Positions 56,880-64,000 of a stretch of 64,000 bases of DNA are shown here, in pieces. Under the pieces are notes generated by a model. It saw only the letters and a list, made by a program, of their open reading frames with translations. It made no database searches and was not told where the DNA came from. How positions within the stretch are numbered: position 1 is the stretch's first letter; each line of letters opens with the position of its first letter. Source of the DNA: Megamerina dolium (lineage: Eukaryota; Arthropoda; Insecta; Diptera; Megamerinidae); assembly GCA_963854835.1 (NCBI GenBank), contig OY978526.1:27145073-27209072 (forward strand), given 5' to 3'. The position numbers and the translations under genes were made by a program.

Positions 56880-57205
56880 TGAATGAAAAACCTCACTCTT
56901 TTAAGGCGTCGAAGAGAGTGGAAATCGTACCTAAGAAAATAGGTTATAAACCCGAACGTCTTCCACCACTCAACAATACATGCCTCGAACTTAAATAGGG
57001 GGTCAACTTTTTGCATCTAATGTGCACGTGCCCGGCGCTTGGTTCTATAGTTCAGATAGCCTCACAAACCTTTCAGCGATGAGTAACAGGAATCGAACAT
57101 GCCGCATTTTTAGCTTCAAATGTTCAAATGGATGCACTACAAACACCACCTGAAGCTATCATACAGATATCCCTTAAGAGAAATATTGTTTGTAATTAAA
57201 TCTAT
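56880..57205 (+). mobile_element. LINE C-terminal remnant
   Basis: Broken plus-strand text HLMCTCPALGS and NVQMDALQTPPEAIIQISLK resembles the end of the RNase-H-bearing LINE at 15850-15930 (FLCECPSLGA...EMDAL). It is heavily decayed. Confidence 0.5.
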
Positions 57206-57266
57206 GTCTATTCCGTAATTATATCTTTATTATGGTTTAAGTGGATTCAAGCAAATAAATCAATGG

Positions 57267-57405
57267 CGCGTATTCATAGTCAAAACTTCAAGTTCCAACT
57301 TAAATTTAGTATTGACTTTCTGACAGATTTTTATATGGAAACTTTGTCAAAGAAGTCAATAATACAATTTTTCAATTGGTACCTAATTTTGACTATGAAT
57401 ACGCG
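57267..57405. mobile_element. Short MITE-like inverted repeat element
   Basis: CGCGTATTCATAGTCAAAA at 57267-57285 is repeated in inverted orientation at 57387-57405 (TTTTGACTATGAATACGCG). It is about 139 bp in total. The inner sequence also shows partial inverted symmetry (TATTGACTTTCTG / AAGAAGTCAATAATA). The flanks contain TCAA on both sides. It lies about 60 bp downstream of the first cecropin stop codon. Confidence 0.65.
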
Positions 57406-57464
57406 TCAATATATACAATATAATTAAAACATAATTATATCGTAATTACAATATATTATTTAAA

Positions 57465-57735
57465 TTAACCACCTCTTGCTGTATCTAAAACATCTGCTGC
57501 CTGTTGAGCCATTTCAAGTGTTTGAATTGTGGCATCTCTGCCATGTTGGACTAATCGTTCCTGTAAATATCCCAATAATTTTAACTTGAATCTATGGAAA
57601 TCTATCGTAAATATTTTATATTGATAAACTTACAGCCTTTTTGCCTAAATCGCCCAACCAACTAGCATTAATCTGTCCAGTAAATACAACCAAAAATACA
57701 AAAGTGGCACAAATGAAAATTTTGTTGAAATTCAT
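57465..57735 (-). CDS. Cecropin-like peptide, acidic divergent copy (two exons)
   Basis: Exon 1 is 57634-57735 and exon 2 is 57465-57560, with a GTAAGT donor and TTTACAG acceptor around a 73-bp intron at the position used in fly cecropins (after GKKA). The product is 65 residues. Signal peptide 1-24 is [20 protein letters not shown], then QINA. The mature part starts [10 protein letters not shown] and continues [20 protein letters not shown], ending ...[10 protein letters not shown]. The cecropin Trp2, the QH.RDATIQ block and the terminal Gly are kept. Several acidic changes (Asp5, Glu26, Asp33, Asp36) bring net charge to about -1. Both the Gly1-to-Ser change and the charge suggest altered or weakened activity. 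Promoter with kappaB-like box is intact. Confidence 0.92.
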
Positions 57736-57829
57736 TTTACTATTGTTTTGAATAATTTTTTCTGTAATATTTGGACGCGTCTCTATTGTGGAATATTGAA
57801 ATTAGTTTTAGTGATGAATTCCTCATAGG

Positions 57830-57905
57830 TGTTGGTAGTTTATATAGAGCCCAATAATCATTATTACAATCATTTAGTTAATTAATTTCTCGGGGAAATA
57901 CAATG
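57830..57905 (-). promoter_or_regulatory. Promoter of the 57465-57735 cecropin with kappaB-like box
   Basis: On the minus strand, GTATTTCCCC (plus 57892-57901) is followed by AAATGATTGTAATAATGATTA and, about 50 bases on, by TATATAAA at about 57838-57846. CATCA lies 34 bases downstream of the TATA start. The order and spacing are the same in all three cecropins. NF-kappaB (Rel) proteins of the Toll and Imd pathways drive fly cecropins through such sites. The exact match to a Rel consensus is imperfect. Confidence 0.7.
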
Positions 57906-58700
57906 CAAATTGGGAAAGCTTAACTTCGATAATACCAAAGAAGTATGGATACCCTACACAATTACCGACGCACTTAACTACTTTTGAAAAGTAATACTTT
58001 TGTTCTGTATGTAGAAGTGGTTTTCATCCTATACAGCCCATTTTCAAAAACGCCTATTGATTAATTTGCCAAGTAAAATATCAAAACACACATTTAACAT
58101 AGTTTTGTATACGAGGTAGGCATGATTTTCATTGGATTTTTCCTGATCTGATCTTATGTAGGGTATAAAAACGAATTAATTGGAGAAAATGAATTTCCCT
58201 GCTCTAGTGTATGCATGGCTACGTTTTTTGTTTCTTCTTCTTACATCTCAACTTCATTTTGCTTATGAACACATACTGATAAGAAAATTTTAAACGTGTT
58301 TTGTTTAGAGAAATTTCAATGGAATTATGAAAGTAATTTACAAAGTGGAGATAGGAAAATAATTTTTTTAATTATAACTGTATTAAAATAATAATAAACG
58401 ATATGAGTTATTTGGGCTACCCAGATATTAGAAATTTATTGAATTATAGACTAAAGACAGTAAGTTGTGAACATTTTCGTTTTGAACGTGGTTCTAACTC
58501 AGCGTCTGTCTAAATTATTTCGTTTAGTGCTAATACTAATAATAATTATTTTGATCATACACATATTTAATATTATTATTTAAATATTATTTACTCATTT
58601 GCAATGTAAGCACACATGATGATAAAGCTCGTAAAATTATAAGAAAAGAAAATGTCAATTCATCCCATGCACCACAATTAATGTTGCAAACAGAATGCGT
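57906..58700. other. Intergenic between divergent cecropins
   Basis: The genes at 57735 (-) and 58822 (+) are divergently transcribed across about 1.1 kb. A remnant of the TATACCCTGC repeat (GTAGGGTATAAAAACG) is at 58157-58172. A 34-codon frame at 58189-58293 starts MNFPALVYAW, but I do not support it as a gene. Confidence 0.5.
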
Positions 58701-58705
58701 GTAAT

Positions 58706-58767
58706 GTATTTCCCCACAAAATGAATTCACCAAATGATTGTGATAATGATTACAGCACCCTATAAAA
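58706..58767 (+). promoter_or_regulatory. Promoter of the 58822-59106 cecropin
   Basis: GTATTTCCCC is at 58706-58715, a GATA-containing block AAATGATTGTGATAATGATT follows, then TATAAAA at 58761-58767, and CATCAGTC has its A 34 bases after the first T of TATA. The kappaB-like box next to a GATA site is the known arrangement of fly cecropin promoters. Confidence 0.75.
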
Positions 58768-58821
58768 GCTAACTACAGATAGTAACACATCATCAGTCAA
58801 AAATATCAACAACTTAACAAT

Positions 58822-59106
58822 ATGAATTTCAATAGAATTTTCGTTTTTGCTGCTCTTGCAATTCTCCTAGTATTTACTGGACACACTGAAGCTGGTTGGT
58901 TAAGGAATTTAGGCAAGAAAGCTGTAAGTTGATCAAATCCATAACAACGAATATACAGTTTATATATATTTTTTCATTACTTAACTCTATAAATATTTAA
59001 ATATTTACAGGAACGTGTTGTCCAACATGGCAGAGATGCTACCATCCAAACAGTTGCCATTGCCCAACAGGCAGCAAATGTTGCAGCCACCGTAAGAGGT
59101 GGTTAA
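58822..59106 (+). CDS. Cecropin (two exons)
   Basis: Exon 1 is 58822-58923 and exon 2 is 59011-59106, joined over an 87-bp intron with GTAAGT and TTTACAG ends. The product is 65 residues. Signal peptide 1-24 is [20 protein letters not shown], then HTEA. The mature part starts [20 protein letters not shown] and continues [20 protein letters not shown], with a final G. The N-terminal amphipathic cationic helix, the [12 protein letters not shown] hydrophobic helix and the C-terminal Gly for amidation are all standard. Net charge is about +4. It should act by membrane disruption of bacteria after secretion from fat body or haemocytes. AATAAA is at 59227-59232. This is the most canonical copy of the three. 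Confidence 0.97.
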
Positions 59107-59109
59107 AGT

Positions 59110-59985
59110 AATATAACATAATAACATAAGATATCTAAGAGAACAATATGACTGAAATTATATTTATATACATACTTACTTTTTTTTTTTTTTATACATA
59201 CTTACCTAAAAAAAAAATGTTTTCCCAATAAATAAAAATGCAGATAATACTTCTTTATGTCTTATAACAAAACAATAACAAAATACCAGATGTATAGCAC
59301 ATAACTAGGCGCTAAGTATAATTAATACGTTGCCAATGTGCATTGCTACCAATAATTTTCATTTGCTGTAGAAGTTGTTACTTATCGATATCTTTTTCTT
59401 TAGCCGCCAAAAATTTTATAACTAACTTAAGAAGAAATGCAAGGAAGTCACAATAAAATTAATTCACTACTTTTTAATTACATTTTATCAATTAAATAAT
59501 TAGAATTTGTTCTATTTGAAATTTATATATAAAATAAAATATAAATTCGACGTTGTTTAGGAAAGTAAGCATATTGATCGTTTTATTGGAACAAAGATAG
59601 AGAATTGGCAAATAAAAAACGGCTATTGTTATAGAAAATATGGTGATTATATACGATTTAAGAGTGTAAAATTTTGTGATAGAATGCAGAAAATTAGTAC
59701 TAACAAAAAAACTTTTATATCAAGGGCGATAAAAAACTAATTAAATTAATTTCTTAAATGCGACTCCAACCAGAGATATAATACATACCCCGTACTTTTA
59801 TTGATTTTTTGTCATCATCTTTAGCGTCACCATTACCAAAGCATTGTTACAGGTAATAAAAAAATCCCCTATAGAAAAACCGTTATTAATGTAATAAATA
59901 AATGACTGAAAAATCAACCCTGGAACAGCTGATTGAAAAAGTTCCCGAAAAAATATCGTTGGGAAAAATAACTGATTTGAGAAGA
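59110..59985. other. 3' flank and intergenic
   Basis: The polyadenylation signal of the upstream cecropin is at 59227-59232. After that I see AT-rich DNA without a recognisable gene. Confidence 0.45.
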
Positions 59986-59986
59986 A

Positions 59987-60230
59987 TTATACAAATTTTG
60001 TACTAAAATTCAAAATGACAATTTGGAGTTCCTCCTGATTTCTGCACCTTCTATAATATTCATATTCAAGATGGCTTAAATCCAATTTAGCAGCGTGGAG
60101 ACCTATGGAGAGGTTATCATTACATTCCCACATAAGAAACTCAGCAAGTCTACATGTATGGCGCTTATTAAGAGTGCGCCACAGCATTTTGGCTGTCCTA
60201 CAGTTGGGTGAATCCGCCTAGCTTTATTAA
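59987..60230 (-). mobile_element. Possible LINE C-terminal remnant
   Basis: The minus-strand frame 60187-59987 (SIGLHAAKLDLSHLEYEYYR, then RCRNQEE) resembles the Cys-containing end of I/LOA LINEs (compare IGRHASRLGAPHCDYC at about 30120). It is short and degenerate, so the call is weak. Confidence 0.4.
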
Positions 60231-61060
60231 AAACGAATACGAAACGAATATATTTGACCGCGACAATAGCGTTTCGCAAAAGAAATTAATCTTCAGTTAA
60301 AGTTTCGTTTAACAATATTCTTGCAAACAAATCCTTGTATACACTGTGTCCAGGTGTACATCATGGAGGATTACAATGCGCTCTGTCATATTGATGAGAA
60401 ATTTATGACAGTCAATTTGACGAGAAATAAATCATGGGCCTAAATAACACTTTGGCTGTCACTGGGAATGAAAATGTCTCTATGCAACACATAATTCTCT
60501 TTGATTTTTAAACAGAAGAAAATAATAAATTGAATTGAAATAAATGTTCATTCACGTGAATTCCACCAAAAACATAAAGTATGTTCGAGTAAACAATTCA
60601 TAAAAATGCTTATTTCTTTCAGATTATCATACAAATTTTAATGATATGTCACTTTTCACGATATTTTAAATGGTATATACACTCTATGGTAAAAATGTTG
60701 CTAGCCACATGTTGCGACAAAGCATAGCACTCTCACGTTGTGATTCATCTCTTTAGAGTACACATATTTTTCGCAACAATAAATTTTGTGAGAGATTTGA
60801 CACCAATTTCATATAGAATCCCATAAAGTCAGCTAATTATTTAAAAGAATTGATTTAGCAAGTATTATCACAAATATGGAAATATTTATAAAACAAATCT
60901 AATGTACATATTACAATATTTATTTAAATTTCTACAAATCTTTATTTAAAAGTGTACACACAAACAATTTTTAGCAACAATATCGGTATATGTATAGAAA
61001 TAATTAATTAAAAAAAATTACAAAATTTATGTTCTCTTATTTATGTAGGTATATAATTTA
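60231..61060. other. AT-rich intergenic
   Basis: No gene, RNA or repeat recognised. Confidence 0.4.
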
Positions 61061-61062
61061 AA

Positions 61063-61333
61063 TTAACCACCTCTCGCAGTAGCTGCAACATCAGCTGCTT
61101 GTTGGGCGATACCAATTGTCTGAATAGTGGCATCCCTGCCATGTTGGACAACACGTTCCTATTCAATATTTAAATATTTATATCATTGACAAAGGTAAAT
61201 ATATTTAATAAATACAGTTTTTTTAACTTACAGCTTTCTTGCCTAAATCCTTTAACCAACCAGCTTCTGTTTGTCCAGTAAATACTACAAGGATTGCAAG
61301 TGCAACAAAAATAAAGATTTTGTTAAAATTCAT
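61063..61333 (-). CDS. Cecropin (two exons)
   Basis: Exon 1 is 61232-61333 and exon 2 is 61063-61158, over a 73-bp intron (GTAAGT donor; the acceptor reads TTGAATAG, a pyrimidine-poor end unlike the TTTACAG of its sisters). The product is 65 residues. Signal peptide 1-24 is [20 protein letters not shown], then QTEA. The mature part starts [20 protein letters not shown] and continues [20 protein letters not shown], with a final G. Net charge is about +2, lowered by Asp5 and Asp33. Promoter with kappaB-like box, TATAAAA and CATCA is present. It is probably a functional inducible antimicrobial peptide. Confidence 0.95.
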
Positions 61334-61440
61334 GTTGATATTAAATTTGATTGATTATTGCTGTAACTTTGCAGTAGCTTCTGTAATTATTGCCTTATAT
61401 TCAGGCTGCGTTTGATGATGTGCAGCAATCTGTGGATGGC

Positions 61441-61502
61441 TTTTATAGAGCGCTGTAATCAGTATCGCAATCATTTGATGCAATAGTTAAACGGGGAAAT
61501 AC
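61441..61502 (-). promoter_or_regulatory. Promoter of the 61063-61333 cecropin
   Basis: On the minus strand GTATTTCCCC (plus 61493-61502) is followed by AAATGATTGCGATACTGATT (GATA present), then TATAAAA at 61441-61447, then CATCATCA with the family spacing. Confidence 0.75.
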
Positions 61503-61509
61503 GTATAAC

Positions 61510-62220
61510 CTATAAGTAGTCTCTTGTTTGCAGTATCTTTTAAACTGAGCTTAAGGGAACTAAGGGGAATCCTGAGTTTATTTTAATCCCCCTTGTACTA
61601 TTGCTGATAACGAAGTAAGATTTTTGTTTTTCATTATCATCAATCTCTTGACTACTAGGTATACATTTTTTCTATTTTTATAAAGGTACATATTTTAAAT
61701 TAAAATCAACCAACACCGGTATAGTTGAACTAAAGCTTCGTCTTTTATAAGTGGTGGACTATTTAAAGTTTGGAACAAAATAATCGAAATGCCAGCGGTG
61801 GCAGTCATTTGAATGATGTTGTGTTTCATTCTTACATGGAAAAGTCCAATCATTCTAATAAACTCATAACTTAAAAAAAAATATTAATTATTTTTTTATA
61901 GGTGATTATAATTCCAAAATTTACATGTCCCACCCTGTATAAACCACTATCACAAAGTATAAGAAGCAAAAAAAAAACAGATTAAATGAAAATGACAAAG
62001 TTATTTTTATTTTCATGAAAATTGTGTAGAAAACATCACTATAAAATGACCTTCAGTCGGCTTAGAATGTCTTAATTATATCCTGCACCAGTAGAAACTG
62101 AATCGGAGGTATGCAAAAAGTTGTCAGAGCACGTCGGTCTTCTGCACAAAAAAAGGTGCTTTATTCAACATTTAAAATAACATAATATGAGGTGGTACCG
62201 CTTACACGGTACAACAAAAA
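61510..62220. other. Intergenic with small repeat remnant
   Basis: CCTTCAGTCGGCTTAGAATG and ATATCCTGCACC at 62050-62088 recall the end of the TATACCCTGC repeat. No gene is recognised. Confidence 0.4.
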
Positions 62221-62224
62221 TTAA

Positions 62225-62929
62225 GGGGGTCCACTGTGTGAGCGCGGTATTTCGAACGCTTTTTCTGGAATTTTGGTTAGGAGAACTAATTCGAAAATAA
62301 GAATAAGTTTTACGTTATTTTGAAGGTTTGTGCTTATATTTCAATAGTAAATTTTTCCAATAGTGTAACCGAAGGCTTGTACTCATTAAGGGTGTTCATA
62401 GTGACCCCTTCAAAATGAAATACCGAAATTGTGGGCAAGATTCCGCTCGAACCAGTTATCTAAAACGCAAAAAGTAAAAAAAATCTTATTTCTGTTTATA
62501 TCGTTGAGGTACTGACGTAGGATTTTGACGAAATTTTAAAAATTGAAGAAATGGCAGTTGTTTTTATGAAAATTATTCTTTTTCATGCTTATTTTCGATA
62601 TAAAAACTGCTGTAAAATTGAAAAAATTTCGAAAAACCGCTACGTGGGTACCTTCAGTTATCTGTATTAATGAGTCTGTCAAAATTTCAAGTCAATCGGT
62701 TAAGTAGATTTTTTTAATCCTGCCCACAAAATTCAAAAATATGATTTCGAGAAAAACGCTTTCAAAGTTTGGAAACAGAACAAAACTTTGTATTATAGAC
62801 TCACATTTAATCTACAATACCAGGACCATAAACTTCCCCTTCCTCATCCTGTAGAAGCTCTCGTTAAAGATGCGAAAAAATGTAAAAAAAAAAATCGATT
62901 TTTCGAAAATTTTACACAGGTGGACCCCC
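62225..62929. mobile_element. TTAA-flanked non-autonomous DNA element
   Basis: A 705-bp stretch starts GGGGGTCCACTGTGTGAGCG and ends CACAGGTGGACCCCC, so GGGGGTCCAC is inverted-terminal. TTAA flanks both ends (62221-62224 and 62930-62933), as made by piggyBac-type transposases. There is no open reading frame. The interior has AATCGGTTAAGTAGATTTTT and similar runs. Confidence 0.75.
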
Positions 62930-62934
62930 TTAAG

Positions 62935-63964
62935 TTTTAAAATGTCTAACTTTTAGACACGATAGCATCATGTCTTAATATTTTAATTATATTTAATTAA
63001 ATATATTTAATTGTAATAAATTTTTGAATTCTTGTTTACTTCATGAAAAGATATTGAAGAGTAGAATTTAGTATAAACAATTTTTTTTATTTTTGTACTA
63101 CAAAATAAATCTATGTGCCAAATATTGGTGTCTTAAATGGAAGGTTACGTAAGTTATGTGGGTTCAAAGTCCAAAGAAAGACGGAGATTATTTATTTAAA
63201 TTGCTACATATGAGCGTGTCAGTTGACTGATCTCTCCTATCCTTTTCAATAAAGTTTGTATCCATGATAGCTGGTACCAAATTTGGTAGATATTTTGCTA
63301 TGAAAAAACTCTTGTCCACCAGACGAAATAAACAATTCGGCACGTATTTGACTCGATCACATCGGATTTCGTCTTCATCTAAAAAAAGCAAAAATGCTGA
63401 AAATTGGAACATTCTTATTAAAACACCTCGCCTCTGGGGGATTAAAATGTAGGAGCGGACATCATTCATTTCTTCTCTACAACATTTTTCCCGAATTTAA
63501 AGTGATCATATTTGGGAAAATATTTCCCCCTACATAATTGACTTAAGAGCGCCTGCAAATCGACAAAGTATCGCCTTAATTGCCCAGGAATCCGCCTTTG
63601 AATGTCAAAATGTTGGAGCGTCCATCATACTTGTAAATTCTTTTGCTACAAAATTTATGGTTTTATAAAATTCATTAACGACAGAGGTCAAATATATCAC
63701 CAAGTGTTTCAACATTTTTTCTGAACAACTTCTTATCTTTATTAACAAATACATTTGTTTTTATGAACGTATTTATGTATTTACGTATTTTGTATTTATG
63801 AAATCTTAATTAAATTTTAAATAAGATATCCAAAGCTTCAGACTGATGCATTAAAAAATAAAAATAATAACAATATTTGTATGGAATACAAAAAAGATTT
63901 TCAAAATTTCATGCTCAACTTAATTTCTTAAATTAGATAAATTAGATTAATTAGATATGTGATA
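62935..63964. other. Intergenic with TATACCCTGC repeat remnant
   Basis: CTATGTGCCAAATATTGGTG and TTACGTAAGTTATGTGGGTT at 63110-63165 match the internal part of the composite repeat (compare 43998-44048). The open frames at 63188-63469 are on this remnant and are not supported as genes. The rest is AT-rich. Confidence 0.5.
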
Positions 63965-64000
63965 TAAAAATAAATAAATACGTGGGACTTAAAGGCCCGA
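63965..64000 (-). repeat. 3' end of a SINE, cut by the window edge
   Basis: AAATAAATACGTGGGACTTA followed by AAGGCCCGA matches the minus-oriented 3' end of the SINE as at 15042-15070. The rest lies beyond the window. Confidence 0.6.

Noticed and set aside
58189..58293. A 34-codon frame between the divergent cecropins starting MNFPALVYAW, with a TATAAAA 30 bp upstream.
   Set aside because: The TATAAAA belongs to a remnant of the TATACCCTGC repeat (GGGTATAAAAACG), there is no sister copy, and the hydrophobic stretch continues to the end without a mature part.
63188..63469. 93-codon minus-strand frame near the right edge.
   Set aside because: It overlaps a remnant of the composite repeat and shows no signal peptide or domain.

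Overview
The window looks like nuclear DNA of a higher fly (Diptera, Schizophora). The evidence is three two-exon cecropin genes with the fly intron position and fly-type signal peptides, AT-rich intergenic DNA, and a transposon mix typical of flies: mariner, hAT, Gypsy, Jockey and R1/LOA-like LINEs, and a tRNA-derived SINE. A tephritid or muscid is plausible, but the sequence alone does not settle the species.

Two zones can be separated. From about 54.7 to 64 kb there is a cecropin cluster: one gene at 57465-57735 (-), one at 58822-59106 (+), one at 61063-61333 (-), and an unrelated small secreted-peptide gene at 55100-55393 (-). Each cecropin promoter shows a kappaB-like box, a TATA box and a CATCA initiator at near-constant spacing, the layout expected of immune-inducible genes.

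From 1 to about 49.4 kb there is a degenerate array of tandem and inverted units carrying a family of short secreted peptides that I do not recognise. The intact genes are at 3396-3581 (+), 10086-10331 (-), 16515-16703 (-), 24115-24360 (-) and 49047-49274 (+). There is also an orphan promoter at about 8745-8857. All have a near-invariant MNFAKF signal peptide, a fast-changing middle, a conserved C-terminal block (PW[YH].K...A..S.G) and a terminal glycine that could be an amide donor. Their core promoter (TATA box plus a CAT[CT]AGT initiator at fixed spacing) and the start of the signal peptide resemble those of the cecropins. I infer a lineage-specific family of cecropin-like effector or reproductive-tract peptides evolving by duplication and loss. 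A second, damaged family (MMNFGKF) lies in the same units at 11482-11661 and 28715-28948, and a further orphan secreted peptide lies at 46808-47017.

Most of the remaining sequence is mobile DNA inserted into the array. It includes an almost complete Gypsy element with 200-bp LTRs (34595-39882), a 3.1-kb hAT element with a perfect 8-bp target duplication (25266-28381), several mariner-type elements with TA duplications (33472-34149, 40012-41243, 47467-48569, 53033-54158 and others), LINE fragments, SINEs, and a composite repeat marked by TATACCCTGCAT ends and roughly 300-bp internal repeats. Paralogous units supply the empty sites for several insertions. About 1.9 kb, including one peptide gene, is present twice nearly identically (8856 and 22885), which means either a very young duplication or an assembly artefact.
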